8,032 nt of DNA from JBFJVD01 sp041624375 (GCA_041624375.1 JBFJVD010000136.1:1-8032), one strand, 5' to 3'; numbered from the stretch's first letter, positions 1-7,172 are shown. A program made the numbers and translations. The notes: generated by a model from the letters alone, not told the origin.

Positions 1-542
1 TGTTGCATGAAGTGGCAGACCAGGTCTGGCAATTCGAAGCTCGGGAACGATGTCGTAGCTCGCCAGCGCGCCTCGTCTTACCTCCGATAGAAAAAAAGGA
101 ACGGCGGGCAGTATCAGCGGCGAGGGGAGAAATGGGAGGTTACGAAACGCTGGCTCACGCAGTGATATTTGTCAGGTTGGATTCCTGAACGGCAGATTTG
201 CAGGGCGCGAATTTTCGCCACCAGCGGCGACTAAGTCAGCTACCTGAGGGGAGGGTTATGGCATTGAAGATTTGACGACGAGGGCGTGAAATCGTTCTGC
301 CAGAGTCCGCTGTTGTCTACGATGCAGCAGTCCCGCGGAGCGCGCGTCTATTCCACCGGGTGATGGGTTTTCCTTGCCCCTGCCTGCAGGCTCTGGTACG
401 ACTGGCCACGGCTATCCCTCATGTTCGCGTGAGGCTTATCGACCTGTATTCAGGCGCGCTGCGGAAGCAATGGGCGCACCCGTATCGTCAGACGACGGTC
501 ATCAATCAACTCAGAGGGGCACGGAGGCAGCCGAGGTGAGTG
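1..542. other. Left-end region without a recognisable gene
   Basis: I see no convincing gene here. A 61-codon ATG frame at 3-188 (+) has no recognisable motif. A frame open from 276 to a stop at 537-539 (+), with an internal ATG at 363, gives a 58-residue peptide containing VRLIDLYSGALRKQWAHPYR. That peptide has a protein-like composition but no family I recognise, and could be a decayed gene end. On the minus strand, a frame running off the left edge reads ASYDIVPELRIARPG and sits behind a GGAGG-like motif, but has no ordinary start codon. No intrinsic terminator with a U-tract is visible downstream of the MetE-like gene, which ends at 543. Base composition looks less G+C-rich than in the genes. 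Confidence 0.5.
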
Positions 543-1634
543 CTACGAGCCTTCCCAGACCTCCTGGGCGACCTCCGTCACCAGCCGCAGCTTGGCTTCT
601 TGCTCCTCCGGCGAGAGCAGGTTGCCCTCCTCCGTCGAGGCGAAGCCGCATTGCGTGCTGATCGCCAGCCGTTCAAGCGGTAGGTAGTTAGTCGCCTCGT
701 CGATGCGCTGCCTCAGTTCGTCCTTGGACTCCAGCGTTGGCTTCTTGGAGGTGATCAGCCCGAGCACCACCGTCCGATCCTCGGGGACATACTGGAGAGG
801 GTCAAAGCCGCCCGAGCGCGCATCGTCGTACTCCAGCAGGAAGCGCTGAAAGCGGGTGCGCTTGAAGACGTCGGCGATGGGATCGTAGCCGCCGCTGGCG
901 TAGAACTTGCTCTGGTTGTTCCCCCGGCACAGATGGATACCAAACTCGACGCCGCTGTGGCCGCTGATGACGGCGTTATCAAGTTCAATGCAGCGGTCGA
1001 GCAGCACGTCGGGATCATTACCTCGCTGGCGGTAGCCCTCACGGATCTGTGGATCGATCAGCGCCGCATACTGTGGTGCGTCGATTTGGATGTAGGTGCA
1101 GCCGAGGCGAGTCAGCTCCTCGATCTCGGTGCGCAGGATGTCGACAATGTCGGCCAAATACGCGTCGATCGTGGGGTAGGCGCCCTTCGATTTCTCAGGA
1201 TCGTAGTAGGCGGCGGCCTGCTGGGCACTGATCAGGGTGATCTTGATCTGCCGGTCAGTGCGGGCGCGCATGTAGGTGAATTCTTCCTCGCAAAGGGGTC
1301 GGCGGCGCACCAGCCTGGAAATGACGACCGGCCGCTTGAACACCAGCTCGTTGCCCGCCTCGTCGTGGAAGGGAATGGCCCAGCCACCGTACTTGTCGAA
1401 TCCCTCAACGGCATCGATCAGGTGGCCGAAGAAGGCGTAGCGCCGCATCTCGCCATCGGTCACCACCTCGAAACCCGCTTTGAGCTGCAGCTCGAGCGCT
1501 TCGTCCACCGCCCGGTCTTCGATCTTCTTGAAGGCCGCGTGGCTGATCTCGCCGTTCGAACGCTGTTTTCGGGCTTCCTTCAGGTACGCCGGCCGAAGGA
1601 GGCTGCCGATCACGTCGCTGTGGTAGGTCAACAT
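543..1634 (-). CDS. MetE C-terminal-domain (cobalamin-independent methionine synthase family) methyltransferase
   Basis: A 363-residue, probably cytosolic, zinc-dependent methyltransferase with a single MetE catalytic barrel. It lacks the N-terminal half of full MetE (about 750 residues) and resembles the YxjG/YxjH and core-MetE groups. The family moves a methyl or alkyl group onto a thiol, usually homocysteine. Seen: an N-terminal HSDVIGSLLRP segment (5-15), the TDGEMRR motif (59-65), and IDAP (184-187). The likely zinc ligands are His234 and Cys236 (HLCRGN), Glu268 (FLLEYDD) and Cys329 (STQCGF), all retained. The ATG at 1634 was chosen because the family motif begins a few residues later and a purine-rich stretch (GGAAAGAGAGAAAG) lies just upstream. 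A start at 1691 would add 19 charged residues unlike the family. The gene lies 109 bases downstream of the OsmC-like gene on the same strand. The methyl donor and acceptor cannot be read from sequence; epoxyalkane:coenzyme M transferases share this fold and these ligands. The family call is firm, the substrate is not. Confidence 0.9.
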   Translation of the reverse strand: MLTYHSDVIGSLLRPAYLKEARKQRSNGEISHAAFKKIEDRAVDEALELQLKAGFEVVTDGEMRRYAFFGHLIDAVEGFDKYGGWAIPFHDEAGNELVFKRPVVISRLVRRRPLCEEEFTYMRARTDRQIKITLISAQQAAAYYDPEKSKGAYPTIDAYLADIVDILRTEIEELTRLGCTYIQIDAPQYAALIDPQIREGYRQRGNDPDVLLDRCIELDNAVISGHSGVEFGIHLCRGNNQSKFYASGGYDPIADVFKRTRFQRFLLEYDDARSGGFDPLQYVPEDRTVVLGLITSKKPTLESKDELRQRIDEATNYLPLERLAISTQCGFASTEEGNLLSPEEQEAKLRLVTEVAQEVWEGS

Positions 1635-1737
1635 CCGCTTTCTCTCTTTCCGGCGAGACGGCCTATCAACTGGCGCTTCGCACTTGGGCAAATGAGATGG
1701 AGATCGAGCGAGTCTGGTCTACTGGCGTCGCCCGCCT

Positions 1738-1752
1738 CTCAGTCTAACTGAG
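1738..1752 (-). other. Hairpin with the OsmC gene's stop codon in its loop
   Basis: CTCAGT at 1738-1743 and ACTGAG at 1747-1752 form a perfect 6-bp stem. The three loop bases, 1744-1746, are the TAG stop of the OsmC-like gene read on the minus strand. No T-run follows, so it does not look like an intrinsic terminator. It may be chance, or a weak processing or attenuation structure ahead of the MetE-like gene. Confidence 0.35.
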
Positions 1753-2931
1753 TTCGAGCAAACGCTCGTTCCCCTGAAAGACCAGCCGGAGGTGGCTGGG
1801 ATTCTCCGTCCGCATCGCCGCGTGCAGGAAGCAGGTCTGCTCGCCCATCGAAACCAGCTGCTGCCCTTGCTCGGGCGTCAAGCCGGCGTCCACAAAGACA
1901 TGGGTGTCGACCGGATCACAGACGGCCTCACCGTCCTGGAGCCGGTAGACATTCTCCTGATCGATGTGATAGGCATCGAGCGGCTGCTTGACGATGCGGG
2001 CGTAGCGCCCCAGCTGGGTCATGAAGCAGAAGGCGACACCGGCGGATAGGTAGGCGAGGCTGGAGGGGGCCGCCTGTCGACCGTCGGGTTCCGGCTCGGC
2101 GCTGAGGAAGCGGTACACGCTGCCGCTGGGTTTGACGAGCTGCACCGTGGCCTCTTTCAGGCCGTCGGGTCGGAGGGAAGCTGTGCCCCGCAGGTGCAGC
2201 GTCCGCTTCTGCTCGACCTGCAGGCTGCTGGCTGTGCCGCCTTCGGTAAGCCGCTCCGCCCCCCGGACTTTCGTGATGATCTCGGCCTCGCTGCCGGCCT
2301 TTGAGGCCGGCCGGGCGCCCTCGAAAATCGGGTCCGGATGCGGAGCGAGCGGCCTGGCCGAGGGCCTCACACGAGCTACGGGCCATGCCTCTCCTTGAAG
2401 GCACAAGGCGAACGTGTTGGCGTGCAGGCGGCGCATGTAGGCCTGTGCCGGTGAGGTTCGTTCGGCGAGCCGCAGCAGCCCGGCAGCGGTGTCGAAATCG
2501 GCGTCGGCTTCGACCTCCACTGACAGCTCAACGGGCCGGGCGCCGCCGGTCATGTCTCCACGCAGCGCCGAGCCCTCAACCGTGTAGTAGCTGTCCTGGT
2601 GCACCATGAGCGCACGCAGCTCGACGCCGGCGGCGCGCGCATGCTTCAGCAGCTCTTCCATCAGCGAGAGGATCATGCCAGCGCCGTAAATGGAAAGCGG
2701 GGACGGCGCCAGATCAGTGCCGTGGAGGTACCGCCCTTCATCGCTCACCATGCGCCAGACGGCTCCGCTGGGGCTCTCGTGGACGAGCGCTTCTTTCTGC
2801 ATGCCCTCCAGACCGCGCGCATAGATGCGGAACGGGAAGACATCGTCATCGGACATCAACCGGCCCAGTTCCAGGCCGGCCGGATCGGCCTTGTAGACGA
2901 GCGGATACCCGATCGACTCGATCGATGGCAT
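1744..2931 (-). CDS. Tandem OsmC-like two-domain protein
   Basis: A 395-residue protein, apparently cytosolic (no signal peptide or membrane segment), built from two copies of an OsmC-like fold. Copy 1 spans about residues 40-178 and copy 2 about 216-387, joined by a Pro/Ala-rich linker (about 182-212). The copies align directly: PSGAVWR (54-60) with PSGSVYR (268-274), APSPLSIYGAG (75-85) with APSSLAYLSAG (288-298), and AERTS (156-160) with GEQTC (363-367). Copy 2 has Cys302 and Cys367, 65 apart, matching the spacing of the OsmC/Ohr redox pair. Copy 1 has Ser89 and Ser160 instead. The Glu of the usual PEEL motif before the first Cys is Ser in copy 2 and Pro or Ser in copy 1. OsmC/Ohr proteins are thiol peroxidases for organic hydroperoxides and act as dimers, so this could be a fused pseudo-dimer with one active site. 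Activity is inferred and the lost Glu argues for caution. Start: ATG at 2931 with GGAG seven bases upstream. Confidence 0.78.
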   Translation of the reverse strand: MPSIESIGYPLVYKADPAGLELGRLMSDDDVFPFRIYARGLEGMQKEALVHESPSGAVWRMVSDEGRYLHGTDLAPSPLSIYGAGMILSLMEELLKHARAAGVELRALMVHQDSYYTVEGSALRGDMTGGARPVELSVEVEADADFDTAAGLLRLAERTSPAQAYMRRLHANTFALCLQGEAWPVARVRPSARPLAPHPDPIFEGARPASKAGSEAEIITKVRGAERLTEGGTASSLQVEQKRTLHLRGTASLRPDGLKEATVQLVKPSGSVYRFLSAEPEPDGRQAAPSSLAYLSAGVAFCFMTQLGRYARIVKQPLDAYHIDQENVYRLQDGEAVCDPVDTHVFVDAGLTPEQGQQLVSMGEQTCFLHAAMRTENPSHLRLVFQGNERLLELS

Positions 2932-3115
2932 GCCTTGGCTCCACGAGAAGGGTTCCGAAAGGGAGGCTGGCCTTCGGGCTCTGGATGGAGGAGCGCCGCA
3001 GTTGGCACAGCATGGCCAGCACGTACCGTTGGCTACAGCATGCCATCCCGGAGGGCGTAAGTCAAACGCTGCGGGCTCCGAAGAAAAGCGGATAGAATGG
3101 GGGCTTGTAGAAGCG

Positions 3116-3188
3116 AGACTGGAGACTGGTCAGCCATAGCGAGTGATCAATCTCCAGTCCCCAGTAACCAATAACCAGTAACCAATCG
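3116..3188. repeat. Inverted heptamer repeat cluster (CCARTAA type)
   Basis: Five heptamers run head to tail at 3154-3188. The unit is CCARTAA with alternating G and A at the fourth base; the outer variants are CCAGTCC at the left and CCAATCG at the right. Upstream, at 3116-3129, two units of AGACTGG lie in opposite orientation (reverse complement CCAGTCT). The two sets can fold into an imperfect stem (ACTGGAGACTGG against CCAGTCCCCAGT, one mismatch) around a loop of about 24 bases. The cluster ends 32 bases before the nucleotidase start. It resembles the short tandem heptanucleotide families known in heterocystous cyanobacteria, and I recall similar elements between genes in Chloroflexota. 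Its function is unknown. Confidence 0.75.
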
Positions 3189-3220
3189 CCGACACCCTTC
3201 ATACCAAGCTCACCCTTTCT

Positions 3221-4246
3221 ATGCCCGCTTTGCCCGACCTCTTTCGTCCCTATTCCGCTGAAGCCTCCTTCGCCCTCGATGCTGTCCGGCGGGCCGGCGC
3301 GCTCTGCGCTGCCATCCAGGCGGAAGTCGTCGGCGGGAGTCTTGAAAAGGACGATCGATCGCCGGTGACGCTTGCCGACTTCGCCTCACAGGCGGTCGTC
3401 GCCCGCATGCTGGCCGAGCATTTCCCCGACGATCCATTGGTCGCTGAAGAGGGGAGCGAGCTGCTTCAGCAGCCGGAGCAGCGGGATGCGCTGGAGGCTG
3501 TGGTGGCCTACACGGCGCGCGAATTCAGCAACGCCGACCCACCTGCCGTCTGCGCGTGGATCGATCGAGGAATGGGGGAGCCGGCGCCGCGCTTCTGGAC
3601 GCTCGATCCGATCGACGGAACCGCAGGGTTCCTGCGCAGCGAGCAGTATTGTGTGGCGCTGGCCTTGATTGAAGACGGCGAAGTGGTGGTTGGTGCGCTG
3701 GCCTGCCCCCGTCTCTCTCCTGGGCTGGATCCCGCCGGGCTCGGCTCGGGCGCTTCGCTGATCGCGGTACGTGGCCAGGGCGTCTGGTCGGGGCCGATGG
3801 CCGGCGACCTGGACCGGCGGCTCACGGTCTCGCAGCAGCATGACCCCGCCGGGGCGAGGGTGCTGCAGTCTGTTGAGCGGCGGCATTCGGATGTGGACAA
3901 GATGAGCGCCCTGCGGATCGCGCTCGGCACAAAGGCGGATCCGGTGCGCCTGGACAGCCAAGCGAAATTCGCGGTGCTGGCCGGCGGTGAGGCCGAGCTG
4001 ATGTTTCGCATCCCAACGCCGGCCCGCCCGGATTATCGCGAGAAGATCTGGGATCAGGCGGCGGGCTCGATTGTGGTGGAGGAGGCTGGCGGCCGGGTGA
4101 CCGACCTCACCGGCGGCCGGTTGGATTTTGCCTCGGGGCGCACCGTGCCGCATCCGCGCGGTGTGCTGGTTTCGAACCGCCACCTTCATGACGCCGCGCT
4201 GGCTGCGGTGCAGGAGCTGGGGTTCGGCCCGGACGGGGTGGGGTGA
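3221..4246 (+). CDS. 3'(2'),5'-bisphosphate nucleotidase (Hal2/CysQ type, inositol monophosphatase superfamily)
   Basis: A 341-residue cytosolic Mg2+-dependent phosphatase. The family hydrolyses 3'-phosphoadenosine 5'-phosphate (PAP) to AMP and phosphate, clearing the by-product of sulfate assimilation and sulfotransfer. Seen: SPVTLADFASQ (47-57, metal-site Asp53), AEEGSELL (75-82, Glu76-Glu77), LDPIDGTAGFLRSEQY (128-143, Asp129, Asp132, Thr134), SVERRHSD (217-224), DSQAKFAVLAGG (245-256) and KIWDQAAG (275-282, Asp278), followed by EEAGGRVTDLTGG. The GFLRSEQY, HSD and DSQAKF elements favour the Hal2/SAL1 branch, whose members are about 350 residues, over short CysQ or plain inositol monophosphatases. 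The ATG at 3221 is the only start that keeps the whole N-terminal helix and Asp53; I see no Shine-Dalgarno before it. The stop overlaps the next gene's GTG by 4 bases, suggesting translational coupling. A few family members act on inositol phosphates, so substrate is inferred. Confidence 0.9.
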   Translation: MPALPDLFRPYSAEASFALDAVRRAGALCAAIQAEVVGGSLEKDDRSPVTLADFASQAVVARMLAEHFPDDPLVAEEGSELLQQPEQRDALEAVVAYTAREFSNADPPAVCAWIDRGMGEPAPRFWTLDPIDGTAGFLRSEQYCVALALIEDGEVVVGALACPRLSPGLDPAGLGSGASLIAVRGQGVWSGPMAGDLDRRLTVSQQHDPAGARVLQSVERRHSDVDKMSALRIALGTKADPVRLDSQAKFAVLAGGEAELMFRIPTPARPDYREKIWDQAAGSIVVEEAGGRVTDLTGGRLDFASGRTVPHPRGVLVSNRHLHDAALAAVQELGFGPDGVG

Positions 4247-5757
4247 GGCCCGAACGCCGCGCCGACATCGCCGCGCTTGCGCTGGCACTGCTGGCCGGCC
4301 TGACTGCAGCGCTGGTGGCCGACCGAGTCTTCGAGCGCATGCCGCATATCGAAGACGAATTCGCCTTTCTGTGGCAGGCCGAGGTGATGGCCGACGGGCA
4401 CGCCTACCTCGATTCGCCGCCCGAGCCGCGCTCCTTTCTTGTCCCCTTTGTCGTTGACTATGAAGGCCGGCGCTTCGGGAAGTACCCGCCCGGCTGGCCG
4501 GCAGCGCTCTCGCTTGGCGCCCGGCTGGACGCCGCCTGGCTGGTCAACCCGATCCTGGGCATTCTCGCCATCTGGTTGATCTACCGGCTCGGGAGTCGGG
4601 TGGGCGGCAAGGGCGTCGGCCTGCTGGCGGCGCTGCTGGCCGGCACCTCGCCGATGTACCTCATGCTGACCGGCAACCTCATGGCGCACACCTTCAGCCT
4701 GGTGCTGGGTGCCGCATTCAGCCTGGCCTGGTTCGACCTTTTTCTGGAGCGCGAGGCCCGCCAGGTCCCGACTCGCTGGGAGGGGAGGCTGCTGCCTCCA
4801 CTGGCCGGCCTCAGCTTCGGCCTGCTGGTCCTCACCCGGCCGGTCACCGCGTTGGCGCTTGGGGTGCCCTTCGCCGTTCATGGGCTCATCCTGCTGGCAC
4901 GCGGCGGGCAGGCCGTGCGCCGGCGCCTGATGATCATCGGCGGCCTGGCGCTGGCCGTCGGCGGCCTGCTCCCCCTATGGCAAGCGGCTTTGACGGGCGA
5001 CCCTGGCCTCAACCTCTACACGCTGTGGTGGCCCTACGACAGCTATGGTTTTGGTCCGGGGATCGGCGTCAAGGAGAGCGGGCACAATTTGAACTGGGCG
5101 TGGATCAACACGAAGTTCAGCCTGCGGGTCGGTAGGTCCGACCTCTTCGGCTGGCCCGGGTTGTCCTGGTTGTTTCTGCCATTCGGCATGCTGGCGCTGC
5201 GCCGGCGCTGGGATGGCTGGCTGCTGCTGGCGACGCTTCCGAGTCTGGTGCTTGCTTACATGGCGTACTGGGCGAGCGCCATCCTGCTCGGCCCGCGCTA
5301 CTACTACGAAGCGCTCCCCGGGGTGGCGGTGGTCAGCGCGCTCGGCGTGGCCTGGCTGGCCGGTATCCTGGCGGATTCACCAGCCCTCTGGCTGCGCTGG
5401 CGGCGTCCGGCCGTCGCCGGCCTGCTTCTTGTCCTGGTCAGCCTGAACGCCGCTTTCTATTTGCCGCTCCGAGTCGGGGGGCTGCATGGCCTGTATGGGA
5501 TGTCGCGCGCCCCGCAGCAGCATCTTGCGGCCCTAAGCATCGAGCCCGCCCTGATCGTCGTCCATGTTGAGAATCACTGGTCGGAATACGGGACGCTGCT
5601 GCCGCTGGCGCAGCCATTCAGCGAGAACGATGTGCTGATGGTCTATTCACGTGGCGAGCGCGCCGACAGCCGGTTGGCAGCCATTTATGCCGATCGTCCG
5701 GTGCTGCACTATTATCCCGAAGAGCCGAGTGTCATCTATTGGGAGCCGCGCGAGTAG
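4243..5757 (+). CDS. Polytopic membrane glycosyltransferase (GT-C fold, GT39/ArnT-like)
   Basis: A 504-residue integral membrane protein. Hydrophobic segments lie near 8-28, 98-117, 122-142, 145-166, 183-220 (probably two), 228-248, 303-319, 325-345, 358-376 and 389-408, about 11 helices in all. The loop after helix 1 carries the acidic cluster IEDEF (36-40), where GT-C enzymes keep their catalytic acid, and then FGKYPPGWPAALSLG (78-92), a motif of the PMT/ArnT-like group. PRYYYEALPG (351-360) is another group signature. A soluble tail of about 80 residues (425-504) follows the last helix. GT-C enzymes transfer a sugar from a polyprenyl-phosphate donor to a lipid, protein or glycan on the outer membrane face; the acceptor here is unknown. 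The GTG at 4243 overlaps the nucleotidase stop (GTGA) with a G-rich stretch upstream. No in-frame ATG precedes the first helix. The gene ends six bases from the convergent treT stop. Confidence 0.8.
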   Translation: MRPERRADIAALALALLAGLTAALVADRVFERMPHIEDEFAFLWQAEVMADGHAYLDSPPEPRSFLVPFVVDYEGRRFGKYPPGWPAALSLGARLDAAWLVNPILGILAIWLIYRLGSRVGGKGVGLLAALLAGTSPMYLMLTGNLMAHTFSLVLGAAFSLAWFDLFLEREARQVPTRWEGRLLPPLAGLSFGLLVLTRPVTALALGVPFAVHGLILLARGGQAVRRRLMIIGGLALAVGGLLPLWQAALTGDPGLNLYTLWWPYDSYGFGPGIGVKESGHNLNWAWINTKFSLRVGRSDLFGWPGLSWLFLPFGMLALRRRWDGWLLLATLPSLVLAYMAYWASAILLGPRYYYEALPGVAVVSALGVAWLAGILADSPALWLRWRRPAVAGLLLVLVSLNAAFYLPLRVGGLHGLYGMSRAPQQHLAALSIEPALIVVHVENHWSEYGTLLPLAQPFSENDVLMVYSRGERADSRLAAIYADRPVLHYYPEEPSVIYWEPRE

Positions 5758-5763
5758 GTGCGC

Positions 5764-7044
5764 CTAGCCGTCCGCGGCCGCCGCCGCCGTCGACCGCTTG
5801 ACGGCGCCGCTTTCCATGTCGGTGAACAGCTGAAGGTAGTTCCTGAGCTGGCGGGTGATGAGGAAATTGTCTCGTACGTGCTCGCGTGCCGCCGCGCCCA
5901 TCTTGGCCTTGTTGGCGGGATCGGCCAGGAGCTGGAGCACCCGCGCGGCGCACTGCTCCACAGAATCCACCAGGTAGCCGGTGACGCCGTCGATGACCTG
6001 GAGCGGGATACCGCCCGTATTTCCTCCGATGACCGGCTGTCCTTTCCACAACGCCTCGGTGACCACCAGGCCGAACCCCTCGCGCAGCGACTTTTGAACC
6101 ACGACGTCGGAAGCCGTCTGGAAACAGCCAACCTCGTAATTTCCCAGGCGGTGGAAGTTGTGCAGGATGAAGACATCGAAGTCCTCGCCGGCGCGCCTGG
6201 AGGTCTTATCCAGGTAGTGCCAGCCTTCCGGATCGTCGGTGGCCATGCCGCCGATCAGGCCGAGCTGCAGGTCGGGGATCTGCTCCTTGACCAGGCGGTA
6301 GGCGTCGATCACCCCGAGCGGGTCCTTCCACGGATCGAAGCGGCTGACCTGGGTCATGAGTGGCCGGGAGGTGTCGATCCCGAAGCTTGCCACCACCTGG
6401 CGCGCCTCGTCGAGCGGGATCGGCGCGTTCTTGGGCGAAAGCGGATCGATCGTCGGCGTGATCGTCCTCACGCGCCCCATCTCCACCTGCGGGCCGACGT
6501 ACTGCTCCAGGGTGAAGATCAGCGAGTCGTAGTCGTTCAAGTAGGGGGCATAAAAAGCCCAGAACTCGGGGTTCGGGGCGGAGGTGTCGATATGACAGCG
6601 CCAAATCCAGTTGCGGGCGGGCTGCCGGCCGTTGCTCGCGAGAAGCCCCGCCGGCTGCGGATCGTGGACGATGACGAAGTCGTATTCGCCTTCGAGCCGG
6701 TCGGCATTCTGCTGGTTGTAGCGCCGCCAGATGTCCTGCATTTCGTGGGTCAAGGGGAGCTGCATGCCTTGCAGCCCGTTGTGGCTGGCCTTGGTGACGG
6801 CGAAGAATTCGTCGTCGCCCTCGATCACCTGCCATTCGGCCTCCAGGCCCACGTCTTGCATGAGCGGCACCAGGGCCGTGAGGATCTCGGCTACGCCCCC
6901 ACCGTAGGCGGTGGCGTTGATGTGCAAAACCCTTGCCCCCTTCAGCGAGTCCGCCAGGTTGCGGATCGCTGCGATTTCCTCTTCCCCGACGATCTGGCGG
7001 TAATCGTCGAGGTGCTTGACACCCACGGACACTCGCTCGAGCAT
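5764..7044 (-). CDS. treT: Trehalose synthase, TreT type (GT4 glycosyltransferase)
   Basis: A 426-residue soluble GT-B enzyme of family GT4, about the usual TreT length. TreT joins NDP-glucose and glucose reversibly to give trehalose and NDP, in the cytoplasm. Seen: a short N-terminal extension, then the first Rossmann domain with VLHINATAYGGGVAEIL (39-55, Gly48-50), IVHDPQP (125-131) and RCHIDTS (149-155). The second domain carries QVSRFDPWKDP (232-242, Arg235 and Lys240, nucleotide-sugar binding), LIGGMATDDPEG (263-274), and the EX7E element REGFGLVVTE (321-330, Glu322 and Glu330), followed by NTGGIP (342-347). The order and spacing fit TreT and the related trehalose phosphorylase/synthase group; a strict phosphorylase cannot be excluded. 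The C-terminus is an Ala-rich tail from a GCC/CGC repeat. Start: ATG at 7044, with AAGGGA five bases upstream. No trehalose transporter or trehalase lies nearby. Confidence 0.87.
   Translation of the reverse strand: MLERVSVGVKHLDDYRQIVGEEEIAAIRNLADSLKGARVLHINATAYGGGVAEILTALVPLMQDVGLEAEWQVIEGDDEFFAVTKASHNGLQGMQLPLTHEMQDIWRRYNQQNADRLEGEYDFVIVHDPQPAGLLASNGRQPARNWIWRCHIDTSAPNPEFWAFYAPYLNDYDSLIFTLEQYVGPQVEMGRVRTITPTIDPLSPKNAPIPLDEARQVVASFGIDTSRPLMTQVSRFDPWKDPLGVIDAYRLVKEQIPDLQLGLIGGMATDDPEGWHYLDKTSRRAGEDFDVFILHNFHRLGNYEVGCFQTASDVVVQKSLREGFGLVVTEALWKGQPVIGGNTGGIPLQVIDGVTGYLVDSVEQCAARVLQLLADPANKAKMGAAAREHVRDNFLITRQLRNYLQLFTDMESGAVKRSTAAAAADG
5785..5806. terminator. Possible stem-loop at the convergent gene ends
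   Basis: CGCCGTC at 5785-5791 and GACGGCG at 5800-5806 form a 7-bp stem with an 8-base loop inside the last codons of treT. The convergent stops leave only six bases between the two genes, so any terminator must lie inside coding sequence. No clear T-run follows on either strand, so a role in termination is tentative. Confidence 0.25.
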
Positions 7045-7097
7045 GGCATCCCTTCTGATTGAGTTCGGCCCGGTCGAGCTCCCTCCGCCTCTTCGAG

Positions 7098-7126
7098 AGG
7101 ATACCCGAAACGGCGTTGGCCTTCAA
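7098..7126 (-). promoter_or_regulatory. Candidate sigma70-type promoter for treT
   Basis: On the minus strand, TTGAAG (7121-7126) and TATCCT (7098-7103) are separated by exactly 17 bases; each matches the -35 or -10 consensus at four of six positions. The predicted start would lie roughly 45 bases before the treT ATG. A perfect short inverted repeat, CCTCT-TCG-AGAGG (7088-7100), overlaps the -10 and the expected start site and could be an operator, but this is speculative. Confidence 0.4.
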
Positions 7127-7166
7127 TGAAATTGCACATTTGATAATGGATTGCAAGGGGCTCGAA

Positions 7167-7172
7167 TATAAT
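7167..7172 (+). promoter_or_regulatory. Candidate -10 box for the metallophosphoesterase gene
   Basis: TATAAT is a perfect -10 consensus in an A+T-rich island (about 7122-7172) within G+C-rich sequence. It lies about 120 bases upstream of the ATG at 7292. No good -35 is found at 16-18 bases; TTGATA (7140-7145) is 21 bases away. A direct repeat of ATTGCA (7131-7136 and 7150-7155) lies just upstream and might be a regulator site. Confidence 0.4.

Noticed and set aside
87..98. T-run on the minus strand considered as a terminator for the MetE-like gene
   Set aside because: It is about 450 bases beyond the stop and no complementary stem precedes it.
1635..1691. Upstream ATG extending the MetE-like protein by 19 residues
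   Set aside because: The extra residues are highly charged and not family-like; a purine-rich ribosome site fits the ATG at 1634.
933..1751. 272-residue plus-strand open frame
   Set aside because: It is antisense to the MetE-like gene, whose motifs and zinc ligands are clear; the product has no recognisable domain.
3386..4288. 300-residue minus-strand open frame opposite the nucleotidase
   Set aside because: Arg-, His- and Gln-rich shadow of a gene with clear Hal2 motifs.
5758..7062. 434-residue plus-strand open frame opposite treT
   Set aside because: It mirrors the whole of treT in a codon register that often stays open in G+C-rich DNA. It has no recognisable domain, while the minus-strand protein has a full GT4 motif set.
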